Assembly: GCA_027563935.2 (NCBI GenBank)
Contig: CM050451.1
Location: 33,929,565-33,993,564, forward strand
DNA: 64,000 nt
Source: Costus lasius
Taxonomy: Eukaryota > Streptophyta > Magnoliopsida > Zingiberales > Costaceae
Direction: 5' to 3'
The notes under the pieces are model-generated. The model was not told where the DNA came from and did no database searches. It saw nothing but the letters and a program-made list of their open reading frames with translations. Made by a program: the position numbers and the translations under genes. Positions 47,734 through 59,352 of this stretch are shown in pieces. Each line of letters starts with the position of its first letter. Within the stretch, counting starts at the first letter, position 1.

Positions 47734-49424
47734 ATAATCCCACACTCCTTTAGATAGTCAGTAAATGCATGACTTAGGTATTCACCACCTCGATCTGAGC
47801 GAAGTGCCTTGATATTACGGCCTAGCTGATTCTGTACTTCATTTTTGAACTCTTTGAACTTGTCAAAAGATTCACTTTTATGTCTCATCAGATAGACATA
47901 ACCATATCTACTGAAATCATCAGTAAAGGTAATGAAGTACTGATAGCCACCTCTGGCATGTTTACTAAATGGCCCACACACATCACTGTGTATAAGGTCA
48001 AGTAAACCTGAAGCCCTTTGACCTTTGTGAGGAAAAGGTGACTTCGTCATTTTACCCATCAAACAAGCTTTGCATGTATCAATCTCCTTATAGGAGAATG
48101 ATCCCAGCAGTCCATTTTCATGCAACCGCTTAATGCGTTTCTCGTTAATATGGCCTAAACGACTATGCCATAGCAAGGTGCTGTCATCAGTATACTTGGC
48201 TTTCTTAATATCAATTTGCTGTATTGAACATTCCATGTCCAACATGAATAACCCATTGTTAATTGAACCAGTTGCATAAACAATATTATCATAAGACAAA
48301 ATACACTTTGAAATATTGCATTCAAAGGAAAACCCCTTCCTGACAAGAGCAGGAATGGAGATAATATTTTTAGTTATACTGGGAACAAAGTAACAACTGT
48401 TTAGTTCCAATACAAGTCCAGATGGTAAAGAAATAAAGTAGTCTCCTACAGCAACAGCAGCAACCCGTGCCCCGTTTCCAACTCGTAGGTCCACCTCATG
48501 CTGTCCCACCTGCCTTCTTCTCTTGAGTTCCTGTACATTTGAACAAATGTGAACTCCACATGCAGTGTCCAACACCCATGATACAGAAGAAGAAAACATG
48601 ACCTCAGTCACGAATATACCTGAGCCAGAAGCAAAGCTTCCCCTCTTATCTCCTTGGAGCGCTTTACAGTCCTTTTTCCAGTGACCCAGCTGGCCACAGT
48701 GGAAACACCTGTATTCCTTAGACCGCTTGACCTTCTGCTTCAGAGCCTTGCTGTAACTCTTGACAGGAGCCTTGCCCTTCTTCCCCTTCTTCTTGTTCCT
48801 AGAAGGAACCATCAAGACAGAGGTTGAAGGCTTACCCTTCAGAGTCTCCTCAGTGGTCAAGAGCATATTCAGCAGCTCTGCCGGAGTACAATCGATTTTG
48901 TTCATATTAAAATTAATAATGAACGCGTCGAATGAAGGCGGGAGAGACTGCAGAATAATGTCCACAGCAAGCTCCTGGTTGATGGTATGCCCCAGTTTCT
49001 CTAGAGCCTCCTTGTGCCCAATCATCTTGAGCACGTGAGCTCCCACTGGGCTCCCTTCAGCCAGTTTGCTCTGAAAGAAGAGCTTTGTCAAATTATAGCG
49101 TTCAGTCCTCGCCTGTGCAGCATACAGCATCTTGAGGTTCGCTATCATGTCTATAGCAGACATATCCTCATGCTGACGCTGCAGCGGTGGCGTCATAGAC
49201 GCTAGCATCAGGCAAGCGACATCAATGCTATCATTGACGTGCTTTTCATAGGCTTCCCGAACCGCCCTTGTGGCGTTCGGAGCGGGCTGCGGCGGTATCG
49301 CCGTCTCGAGGACATACAGTTTCCTCTCTGCCTTAAGAACGATCTTAAGGTGTCCAAACCAGTCAGAGAAGTTCGGCCCACCAAACTTCTCCCTTTCCAG
49401 TAGGGATCGCACATTGAAGTTCAT
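47734..49424 (-). pseudogene. C Gag-Pol, 5' part (Gag, protease, most of integrase)
   Basis: The ATG at 49424 starts a frame open to D's edge. It holds Gag (NFSDWFGHLKIVLKAERKL), the basic region, CCHC knuckle, protease DTACG, integrase H2C2 finger, first Asp (HSDVCGPF) and second Asp (ALRSDRGGEY). It stops at ECGII, where the ataat TSD and D's LTR follow; translation would run four codons into the LTR. The 3' part is at 36448-38643. Confidence 0.94.
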
Positions 49425-50733
49425 GGTGTTCGTTGCTGCAGGTATCTACAACAATACAAGAACAGCAAGGTCAGTATCAATGTATAAGAATCAATCAGGA
49501 CTTAAGAAAGATTCTTTTTCTCACTATTTTATCAGGCGTGAAAAATCCAGCAAAACAGCCCGAAAGAGTAGAACTCTTTTAGTGATATGGGATCCAGATT
49601 TCATACTTGGTCTCCGCGTCCCGCTCAGGCGAGATAAGATGCACAGAGAGTACAAGCACTAGTTTCTGGTAGGCAGTCACTGCCGATCGCCAACCCGTGC
49701 GATTCCCCTTCATCTGGGCAGTCCAGCAGACTGTGCCAACTGAGTTGGTACAACACAATCTCTGACTCCACAGATGGCTGCCTCCATGTGCTACCATATG
49801 CGCCACATATGTAGTCTACACGGTCAAGCTGACCCGACCTACTCCCTGGACCACCATGTGCTATGCTGAGCAACGAGAAGGGATAAATCCCTACTCTGTA
49901 ACACACAGGTGTAATCCCGCACCGTCTGAAGATAGATGGACGTGCCCACTGAGTGGGTACAACACGGCTCCAACGATAATCAGAACAGTGAGGTTTCGCG
50001 TCAGAAGGCTTACGAGCTTGATATTTAAGCGTTGGATTTTAACGGTCTTTTATCTTCTTGCCTATCATGCAATTCCTATGGTGATAGCAGAAGATAATTT
50101 AATCATGCAATTCTAATATTAAGCAATAAAAGAAAGCATGAATCTTATGTGGTAAAAGCCCATAGCCCTAGTGAGACCTTAACCTAACTTAAGTCTTCAC
50201 TTGCTCTTCATGGGTCTTTAGCTGCTCATCTGGCCCAAACCTGGGCCCAAGCGCCATCAGCAGCTCTGATGCGCCCACCAGGAAATTGCGCCAGGTCCTA
50301 GGGTCGAACCCTAGACCTCCCACCTGGTCCAGCCACTGCTGCAAGCGCCTCTGCCAAGTGTGCTCTGTGCTCTTGTCTAATTAAATTACAAATTTAACTA
50401 TCTAGACAAGAGTGACACGCAGGTCACTTACATTTATAAATTAAAACACAGTGATGCGCAGATCACAATAATTAATTTACAATTTTTTTAATTCAGGCAC
50501 GCAGGCCCCAGCACAGCACACAAATAATATGAGCAGCCCACATAAGACTAAATAAACAAGCATATGCATCAATCAATAACCATGTGATCCATAAAAATTA
50601 AAATTTTCGAAAACCCCATAGGATCAATTTTAATTTTCCTTATTTGCCCTACAACCTTACAACGGTCCATTACTAGGGATCCACTCATCCAACCTAGTCA
50701 GATCCACTGCCCTTGCATGCACCAAGTCCTAAC
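49425..50733 (-). other. Leader of C, part next to gag
   Basis: Homologous to D's and B2's leaders. T-arm-like motif at 50298-50314 with a fully Watson-Crick stem (CTAGG/CCTAG). Ends at ctaac (50729-50733), E's left TSD. Confidence 0.85.
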
Positions 50734-52424
50734 TGAAGGAACCCCTAACTAAGGGGGAAGAAACCCTAAGCATGCTCATCTATCATGCATAGCGGAAAGA
50801 GGGCTTCAAGTCAAGATCGGATATGAAACAATATGATCAACTTGAAACTAGAAATCATACCAATGCCATGGACTTGGATCTCGGCTTGGAAGAAGAGATC
50901 AAGATAGGTCTCCTCCAAAGTGTGCCACACACAAGATGAAGTTGGCTCACTCCTTGGGGTCGCTTGTGCTAGCAAGTCACTCAAGGAATCTTCACTTGTC
51001 GAATGGAAGGGATGATGAACTTCCTTGTTGCCGAGAGTTCCTCTTTGCCCAAGCTCTCCTTCTCGTCGTCAACCACACCTCAACCAATGTCCAAGGCGTT
51101 GATGAGAAGAGTTCCAACGCATAAGCGTTTTTGGCGTTAAGTGAAACCGGCCCCCTTTGATGACTTTCCATAAATGGAAGCTCATCAAAGCATGCGCTCA
51201 AGCCATAACCCAAACGCATTTGAGCATTGAACCATGCGTTCACAATTGTGAACCGGTTCAAGCTAAACCGTTCGATTCAACTTTGGTTCATGAACCAAAC
51301 CGAAATGGCTCAAGCCATGTGGTCTAGACCATATTGAACCCCAAGGCTCATGATCTAACCATTCATCACCTGATGCCCCTGATCTTTCCGATCTAGCATC
51401 ATCTCTCTTGATCGAAGCTTACCGATCTCAAGCCTTAATCAATCAAACATGATCAGACCAGATCTCACTTACAATCAGAGATAAAATCCCTTTAATCTGA
51501 ACTCAAAGAATCCAGTCCATTCGATCTGACTCAAGTAAGCCATATCATCAAATTGTGCGACCCTGAGGGTTTCCTCTAAATGTCGGTAACGATAACTTAC
51601 GTTATCACGATCAGTGAGGGGTATCTAGCAACACATCACTGTCTCCCGATATAAAGGAAAGAGTCTTCCAAGACTACTCCCAAACCATTGCACAAGTGTG
51701 ACTCCATTCACAAGGCATACATGTGTCCTTTGCCACTGGATGTTCTTATTGGACAAGCGGGTCAAGCTTGTAACTCCAATACGATGAGCATGATTAGATC
51801 AGATGCACATTGTCATCTGGGCATGGCCATACACTATCTCAATCATCTCATATAGGGGGCCCATTAGAACATCACACTCCTTAAACAAGGAGACGGCAAT
51901 CCTATGTCTATCACTAGTGCTCTAACCTGATTCAAGCTCACCATCCAAGATAGTCTATAATCATTATGTTTCAAATGATATTGAACTACCTCAAAACAAT
52001 GACAATCATCATTTAGAAACACAAGTGATCTCAAGTCAAAGGACATGTGCCACTTAGTGCTCACAAGGATCATTCACATTGTGACAAGCAATGGAATATC
52101 CGAGTAGGGTCTGTCCAGTACATCCAATGTACCCATGAGTCTACATCTTATTCCATGCTCGAAGCATCCTATAAGATTAGCACTCATATTAGTCTCAATC
52201 ATATCAAGGCTGTCTCATGTTCACCAAGATATCTCGACTAAGGACATATAGCCTGTCAGCCTAGCTGAACAGCTTTGAGACATTATTCAGAAGTACACTT
52301 ATTACAGCAGACAAGGTAACAACCTGAATAATAACCATGCCTTTTATAAACACAAGAGTTTATTACATGATACTTATACAATCCCAAAGGCCTCAAACAT
52401 TAGCCTTAAGGGCATACCCCAACA
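50734..52424 (-). repeat. 3' LTR of E
   Basis: 1691 bp, tgaaggaaccc to ccccaaca. Subfamily of LTR1 and G. Hairpin at 51591-51606 (loop ttac). Its right half, from 51610, matches 58025-58839 with no length difference. Confidence 0.95.
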
Positions 52425-52444
52425 ATCTCCCACTTGCACTTAAT

Positions 52445-55400
52445 CTAATGGTTGAGAAATCTCAAACCCATATTATTACAGTGCTTCTCATGCTTCTGCT
52501 GCGCCAGAGGCATGGTAAGCGGGTCTGCCAGATTGTCATCTGTATGAACCTTGCAAATCTTGATCTCGCCACGATCAATGATCTCCCGGATCAAGTGAAA
52601 ACGTCTTTGTATGTGCTTGGACTTCTGGTGTGACCGCGGTTCCTTTGCTTGTGCTATAGCTCCAGTGTTATCACAGAAGATAACCAAAGGATCTGCACTC
52701 GAAGGAACGACACCAAGTTCTCTCACGAACTTACGAATCCACACTGCCTCCTTGGATGCTTCCGAGGCTGCAACATACTCGGCTTCTGTTGTGGAATCAG
52801 CAACAGTTGACTGTTTGAAACTTTTCCACACCACAGCACCTCCATTCAAGCTAAAAACATAGCCTGATTGCGATCGGAAATCATCCTGGTCCGACTGGAA
52901 CGAAGCGTCAGTATATCCCTCTATACTGAGTTCTTCCTGACCACCATATATCAAGAACATATCTTTGGTCCTCCGCAGATATTTTAAGATGTTCTTGACC
53001 GCAATCCAGTGCGCCAAACCTGGATTACTTTGGAATCGACTGGTCACGCTTAACCCGTAAGCGACGTCTGGGCGAGTACACAACATCGCATACATAATGG
53101 ACCCAATAGCCGAAGCATAAGGCGTATTGTCCATTTCATCTTTCTCAGTCTGTGTTTGTGGACACTGACTCTTCGAAAGATTCAGACCATGTCTGACTGG
53201 AAGATATCCACGTTTAGAATTCTCTAAATGGAATCTCTCCAGGACCTTATCGATGTAGGTACTCTGGCACAACCCGAGAAGCCTCTTAGATCTATCCCGG
53301 TAGATCTTCACACCTAATACATAGGCTGCTTCTCCTAGATCTTTCATCTGAAAACATTTTCCTAACCATGCCTTAACAGCATGCAGTTCAGGAATATCGT
53401 TTCCAATGATCAAGATATCATCGACGTAGAGGATTAGGAATGTAATCACGCTCCCACTAAACCTCTTATATACACACGGGTCATCTTCGTTCTTGATGAA
53501 ACCAAACTCAGAGATTGATTCATCAAAACGAATATTCCAGCTTCTTGATGCTTGCTTCAATCCATAAATGGATTTCTTTAACTTGCATATTTTATGACGA
53601 TCTGATGGATTAGTGAAACCCTCAGGTTGTGTCATATACACATCCTCATCCAGATTTCCATTGAGGAAAGCTGTCTTCACATCCATCTGCCAGATCTCAT
53701 AATCGTAATATGCAGCTATCGCGAAAAGAATCCGAATAGACTTAAACATGGCTACTGGTGAGAAAGTTTCATCATAATCTATCCCGTAGATTTGTTTGAA
53801 ACCTTTCGCAACTAGCCTGCCTTTATAGGTAACCACGTTACCATCCATGTCAATCTTCTTCTTGAAGATCCATTTACAGCCTATAGGGATTACTCCCGGA
53901 GGCGGATCAACCAAATCCCAGACTTGGTTATCTGACATGGAGTCCATCTCGGCTCGCATAGCTTCAAGCCATCTAGCTGACTCCGGTCCACTGACCGCAT
54001 CCGCATAAGTTAGGGGTTCATCATTATCAATGATGTAGACTCCGTCATAGCGCTCAGGCTGTCGACGGATCCTACCCGATCTTCGCGGTTCCCGTGATAT
54101 CTGAGCCTCAGGTTGTTCAATAACCTGATCTACTGGCTCAGGCACATCCAACTGTGCTTGACTACTTTGTCCTTCCTCTGGATTTTCATCCAGCTTTATT
54201 TCTCTCCCACTGGCCTCTTGCAGAATAAATTCCTTCTCAAGAAATATGGCCGTCCGAGCAACAAAAACCTTGTTCTCTTTGGGATCGTAGAAATAATAAC
54301 CCTTAGTTTCCTTAGGGTAACCGACAAAGATACATTTGTCAGATCTGCTCTCTAGTTTCCCAGAGGCGAGCTTTTTGACATAAGCCTCGCAACCCCAGAT
54401 TTTGATAAATGTCAAGCTAGGCTGTTTCCCATACCATAACTCATATGGCGTCTTTGAAACTGCCTTGGATGGCACTCGGTTTAGTACCTTTGCAGCTGTT
54501 TCCAGTGCAAAACCCCAAAAGGAATATGGAAGAGTAGCCTGACTCATCATAGAACGAACCATATCAAGTAGCGTTCTATTTCTCCTCTCGGACACACCAT
54601 TCCATTGCGGTGTTCCTGGCGGAGTGAGCTGTGAGATAATCCCACACTCTTTCAGATAGTCAGTAAACGCATGACTCAGGTATTCACCACCTCGATCAGA
54701 ACGAAGTGCCTTGATATTTCGGCCTAACTGATTTTGTACTTCATTCTTGAACTCTTTGAACTTGTCAAAAGATTCATTTTTATGTCTCATTAAATAGACA
54801 TACCCATACCTACTGAAATCATCAGTGAAGGTAATGAAGTACTGATAGCCACCTCTGGCATGTTTACTGAAAGGCCCACACACATCACTGTGTATAAGGT
54901 CCAGTAAACCTGAAGTCCTTTGACCTTTGTGAGGAAAAGGAGACTTCGTCATTTTACCCATTAAACAAGCTTTGCATGTCTCAATCTCCTCATAGGAGAA
55001 TGATCCCAGCAGTCCATGTTCATGCAACCGCTTAATGCGCTTCTCGTTTATATGGCCTAAACGACTATGCCATAGCAAGGTGCTGTCATCAGCATACTTG
55101 GCTTTCTTATTATCAATGTTTTGTATAGAATTTTCCATGTCCAACATGTATAACCCATTGTTAATTGAACCAGTTGCATACACAATATTATCATAAGTTA
55201 AAACACACTTTGAAATCTTGCATTCAAAGGCAAATCCTTTCCTGACAAGAGCAGGAATGGAGATAATATTCTTGGTAATACTGGGTACAAAATAACAATT
55301 GTTTAATTCTAATACAATGCCAGATGGTAAAGTAATGAAATAGTCTCCTACAGCAACAGCAGCAACCCGTGCCCCGTTTCCAACTCGTAGGTCTACCTCA

Positions 55401-56329
55401 TGCTGTCCCACCTGCCTTCTTCTCTTGAGTTCCTGCACATTTGAACAAATGTGAACTCCACATGCAGTGTCTAACACCCATGATATAGAAGAAGATGAAA
55501 CCATGACTTCCGTCACGTATATACCTGAGCCAGAAGCAATGCTTCCCCTCTTATCTCCTTGGAGCGCTTTACAGTCCTTTTTCCAGTGACCCAGCTGGCC
55601 ACAGTGGAAACACCTGTTGTCCTTCGACCGCTTCACCTTCTGTTTCAGGGCCTTACTGTAATTCTTGACAGGGGCCTTGCCCTTCTTCCCCTTCTTCTTG
55701 TTCCTAGAAGGAACCATCAAGACAGAGGTTGAAGGCTTACCCTTCAGAGTTTCCTCAGTTGTCAAGAGCATATTCAGCAGCTCTGCCGGCGTACAATCGA
55801 TCTTGTTCATATTAAAGTTAATAATGAACGCATCGAAAGAAGGCGGGAGAGACTGCAGAATAATATCTACAGCAAGCTCCTGGTTGATGGTATGCCCCAG
55901 TTTCTCCAGAGCCTCCTTGTGCCCAATCATCTTGAGCACGTGAGCTCCCACTGGGCTCCCCTCAGCCAGTTTGCTCTGAAAGAAGAGCTTCGTCAGATTA
56001 TAGCGCTCAGTCCTCGCCTGTGCAGCATACAGCATTTTGAGGTTTGCTATAATCTCTATAGCTGACATATCCTCATGCTGACGCTGCAGCGGTGGCGTCA
56101 TAGACGCTAGCATCAGGCAAGCGACATCAATGCTATCATTGACGTGCTTTTCGTAGGCTTCCCGAACCGCCCTTGCGGCGTTCGGAGCGGGCTGCGGCGG
56201 TATCGCCGTCTCGAGGACATACAGTTTCCTCTCTGCCTTAAGAACAATCTTAAGGTGTCCGAACCAGTCAGAGAAGTTCGGCCCAGCAAACTTCTCCCTT
56301 TCCAGTAGGGATCGCACATTGAAGCTCAT
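52445..56329 (-). CDS. gag-pol: Intact copia Gag-Pol polyprotein (element E)
   Basis: One uninterrupted frame of 1294 residues from ATG 56329. Gag spans roughly 1-235, with a KKKGKKGK basic patch at 211-218; CCHC knuckle C240-C253; aspartic protease with D287 (WVLDTACG); integrase finger H421, H426, C452, C455 and catalytic D482, D545, E581 (D,D35E); a proline/glutamate-rich hinge at 720-745 followed by basic RRSGRIRRQPER; reverse transcriptase with YVDD at 968-971; RNase H with YTDASF and STTEAEY; C-terminus RFLNH. Integrase before RT marks it as Ty1/copia. One residue longer than C and D because of an extra Ser near 280. Gln757 is present where B1 and B2 have a stop. The protein could act in trans, but the element cannot prime its own reverse transcription because the PBS is gone. 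Expression is untested. Confidence 0.96.
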   Translation of the reverse strand: MSFNVRSLLEREKFAGPNFSDWFGHLKIVLKAERKLYVLETAIPPQPAPNAARAVREAYEKHVNDSIDVACLMLASMTPPLQRQHEDMSAIEIIANLKMLYAAQARTERYNLTKLFFQSKLAEGSPVGAHVLKMIGHKEALEKLGHTINQELAVDIILQSLPPSFDAFIINFNMNKIDCTPAELLNMLLTTEETLKGKPSTSVLMVPSRNKKKGKKGKAPVKNYSKALKQKVKRSKDNRCFHCGQLGHWKKDCKALQGDKRGSIASGSGIYVTEVMVSSSSISWVLDTACGVHICSNVQELKRRRQVGQHEVDLRVGNGARVAAVAVGDYFITLPSGIVLELNNCYFVPSITKNIISIPALVRKGFAFECKISKCVLTYDNIVYATGSINNGLYMLDMENSIQNIDNKKAKYADDSTLLWHSRLGHINEKRIKRLHEHGLLGSFSYEEIETCKACLMGKMTKSPFPHKGQRTSGLLDLIHSDVCGPFSKHARGGYQYFITFTDDFSRYGYVYLMRHKNESFDKFKEFKNEVQNQLGRNIKALRSDRGGEYLSHAFTDYLKECGIISQLTPPGTPQWNGVSERRNRTLLDMVRSMMSQATLPYSFWGFALETAAKVLNRVPSKAVSKTPYELWYGKQPSLTFIKIWGCEAYVKKLASGKLESRSDKCIFVGYPKETKGYYFYDPKENKVFVARTAIFLEKEFILQEASGREIKLDENPEEGQSSQAQLDVPEPVDQVIEQPEAQISREPRRSGRIRRQPERYDGVYIIDNDEPLTYADAVSGPESARWLEAMRAEMDSMSDNQVWDLVDPPPGVIPIGCKWIFKKKIDMDGNVVTYKGRLVAKGFKQIYGIDYDETFSPVAMFKSIRILFAIAAYYDYEIWQMDVKTAFLNGNLDEDVYMTQPEGFTNPSDRHKICKLKKSIYGLKQASRSWNIRFDESISEFGFIKNEDDPCVYKRFSGSVITFLILYVDDILIIGNDIPELHAVKAWLGKCFQMKDLGEAAYVLGVKIYRDRSKRLLGLCQSTYIDKVLERFHLENSKRGYLPVRHGLNLSKSQCPQTQTEKDEMDNTPYASAIGSIMYAMLCTRPDVAYGLSVTSRFQSNPGLAHWIAVKNILKYLRRTKDMFLIYGGQEELSIEGYTDASFQSDQDDFRSQSGYVFSLNGGAVVWKSFKQSTVADSTTEAEYVAASEASKEAVWIRKFVRELGVVPSSADPLVIFCDNTGAIAQAKEPRSHQKSKHIQRRFHLIREIIDRGEIKICKVHTDDNLADPLTMPLAQQKHEKHCNNMGLRFLNH

Positions 56330-58024
56330 GGTGTTCGTTGCTGCAGTTATCTACAACAAGCAAGAACAGCAAGGTCAGTATCAATGTTCAGAATCAATCC
56401 AGGACTTAAGAAAGATTCTTTTCTCACTATTTTGTCTGACTGAAAAATCCAGTAAACAGTCCGAAAGAGTAACACTCTTTTAGTGAGATGGGATCCAGAT
56501 TTCATACTTGGTCTCCGCGTCCCGCTCAGGCGAGATAAGATGCACAGAGATGACAAGTACTAATTTCTGGTAGGCTGTGCCAGCCAATCGCCAACCCGTG
56601 CGATTCCCCTTCATCTTGGCAATCCAGCAGACTGTGCCAACTGAGTTGGTACAACACAGTCTCTGATCCCAGAGATGGCTGCCTCCATGTGCTACCATAT
56701 GCGCCACATATGTAGCCAACATGGTCAAGCTGACCTGACCTACTCCCTGGACCACCACGTGCTATGCTGAGCAACGAGAGGGGATAAATCCCAACTCTGT
56801 AACACGCAGGTGAAATCCAGCACCGTCTGAAGATAGGTGGACGTGCCCACTGAGTGGGTTCAACACGGCTCCAACGATAATCAGAAAGGTGAGGTTTCGC
56901 GTCAGAAGGCTTACGAGCTTGATATGTTAGCGTTGGATTTTATCGGTCTTTTATCTTCTTAACTATCATACAAGTCCTATGGTGATAGCAGAAGATAAAC
57001 TTAAACATGCAATTCTAATTATAAGCAATAAGAAGAAAGCATGATCTTATGTGGTAAAAGCCCATGAACCCTAGTAAGACCTTAATTTACTTAAGTCTTC
57101 ACTTGAGCTCCTTGCATCTCATCTGGTCCAACCCAGTGCCCTAGCGCCAAGAGCACCTCAGGTGCACCACCAGATGAATGCCCCTCTTGGATGTGTGCAC
57201 TTGTCTAATCAAAGTACATTTGATCTATCTAGACAAGGTTGACTCGCAGGTCAACTACATATTATAAATTAAGTACAATGTGATTCGCAGATCACAAATT
57301 AATTTACAACTTATCCAGGCTCGCAGGCCCCAGCACAGCACACAATAGGGCAACCCACATAAGACTAAATAAACAAGCATATGATTCAATCAACATGTGA
57401 TCCATTCAAGAAATTAAAGTTTGGAAAAACCCATGGCATCAATTTAATTTCCTTATGAGCCCTACAACCTTACAATGGTCCATTGATGGGGATCCACTCA
57501 TCCATCTAGCTAGATCCTTTGCCCTTGCATGCACCGAGTCCTAACTGACCCGAGTTGACCTAATGGTCAACCATGCATGCCCCAAGGGCTGAACCACCCC
57601 ATGAGTTTTGGCAAGCGGGTGTGACCCCGGGCCTAACTCAAGTGTGTTCAGTAGTTGTCTCAACCAGACCTCGCTACACGCCCTAGATGCAGTCAACCTA
57701 TAGCCACCTTGTGCTTGCGCATAGGTGCTATTGGGTCAACCCATCTGAGCTGTCAGATGGTCTGATCAGACTTGGATCCAACCTAGTGGTGACTTCAACC
57801 TCATCAACCCATCTAAGGGTTTAATGTAGTGGCACCTTAGATCTAATGAAGCGCGCAAGAGGTAAGTTTTAGAAAACTTTTATAACATGCGCAATGTTAC
57901 AAACAAACAACATGCTTGATAACCCTTAGATCTAAGGGGGTCCCCTTCAAGGGGGAGCGCATACTTTAGGAGGTCCCCTTCAAGGGGGAGCGCATACTTC
58001 AGGAACATATGATACAAGCGCAAC
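56330..58024 (-). other. Leader of E, rearranged at its distal end
   Basis: Shares the gag-proximal part with other leaders (gtctccgcgtcccgctcaggc and atggtgatagcagaagat) but lacks the T-arm-like motif expected near 57150. From 57935 it carries two copies of an LTR-end-like 33-bp unit and then joins the LTR at 58025 with no PBS. Confidence 0.8.
57940..58004. repeat. 33-bp direct repeat at E's leader/LTR junction
   Basis: Two units start at 57940 and 57973 (gtccccttcaagggggagcg, then catactt). In reverse they resemble the last 25 bp of LTR1 (gcgctcccccttgaaggggacc). They probably are leftovers of an LTR end duplicated during the deletion. Confidence 0.75.
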
Positions 58025-58839
58025 ATCAGTGAGGGGTATCTAGCAACACATCACTGTCTCCCGATATAAAGGAAAGAGTCTTCCAAGACTACTCCCAAAC
58101 CATTGCACAAGTGTGACTCCATTCACAAGGCATACATGTGTCCTTTGCCACTGGATGTTCTTATTGGACAAGCGGGTCAAGCTTGTAACTCCAATACGAT
58201 GAGCATGATTAGATCAGATGCACATTGTCATCTGGGCATGGCCATACACTATCTCAATCATCTCATATAGGGGGCCCATTAGAACATCACACTCCTTAAA
58301 CAAGGAGACGGCAATCCTATGTCTATCACTAGTGCTCTAACCTGATTCAAGCTCACCATCCAAGATAGTCTATAATCATTATGTTTCAAATGATATTGAA
58401 CTACCTCAAAACAATGACAATCATCATTTAGAAACACAAGTGATCTCAAGTCAAAGGACATGTGCCACTTAGTGCTCACAAGGATCATTCACATTGTGAC
58501 AAGCAATGGAATATCCGAGTAGGGTCTGTCCAGTACATCCAATGTACCCATGAGTCTACATCTTATTCCATGCTCGAAGCATCCTATAAGATTAGCACTC
58601 ATATTAGTCTCAATCATATCAAGGCTGTCTCATGTTCACCAAGATATCTCGACTAAGGACATATAGCCTGTCAGCCTAGCTGAACAGCTTTGAGACATTA
58701 TTCAGAAGTACACTTATTACAGCAGACAAGGTAACAACCTGAATAATAACCATGCCTTTTATAAACACAAGAGTTTATTACATGATACTTATACAATCCC
58801 AAAGGCCTCAAACATTAGCCTTAAGGGCATACCCCAACA
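58025..58839 (-). repeat. Truncated 5' LTR of E
   Basis: Equivalent to 51610-52424, equal in length (815 bp). The other 876 bp, including the hairpin, are missing. The break lies 3 bp beyond the hairpin position. Confidence 0.93.
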
Positions 58840-58844
58840 CTAAC

Positions 58845-59338
58845 TGACTTGCGTCGACCATAAGGTCAACTATGCATGCGCCAGGGCTGAACGACCACAC
58901 TGAGGTGTGGCAAGCGGGCGTGACCCCGGGCCTAACTCAGGTGCGTTCAGTAGTCGTCTCAATCAGACATCGCTACACACCTGTCTGCAGTCGACCTATA
59001 GCCACCATAGGCTTGCGCCAAGGTGCTATCTGGTCGACCCATTCAGGCTGTCAGATGATCTGATCAGACATGTTTGGATCTAACTTAGGGGTTGACTTCA
59101 ACCCTAATAACCCGTCTAAGGGTTTTAATGCAGGCGCATCTTAGATCTACAATGAGTCGCGCAAATGATATAATTTTTGAGAAAAAACTACTACATGCGC
59201 CAACATACATGCGCAAGTAAAACATGAAATAAGTTTCAGCATGAAACATGTTATCATGATTAATTTCGCATGGTGAAGATCTAGAATACTTGGAACACAT
59301 AATCAAAGCAATCATATAAATTTGCATGTAAACCTTGT
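58845..59338 (-). other. Leader of C, part next to PBS
   Basis: Continues C's leader after E; homologous to 45541-46036 in D (gcgtcgaccataaggtcaac, caacccgtctaagggttt). No gene seen. Confidence 0.85.
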
Positions 59339-59350
59339 GCTCTGATACCA
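59339..59350 (-). other. Primer-binding site of C
   Basis: GCTCTGATACCA on the + strand, 2 bp from C's 5' LTR. Confidence 0.95.
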
Positions 59351-59352
59351 AT

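Larger units (their letters stand above)
50734..58839 (-). mobile_element. Element E: copia element inserted in C's leader, 5' LTR truncated
   Basis: TSD ctaac is at 50729-50733 and 58840-58844, so both outer ends are original. The 3' LTR is complete (50734-52424) but the 5' LTR keeps only 815 bp (58025-58839), and no PBS remains. It is the only copy in the window with an intact Gag-Pol. Confidence 0.95.
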
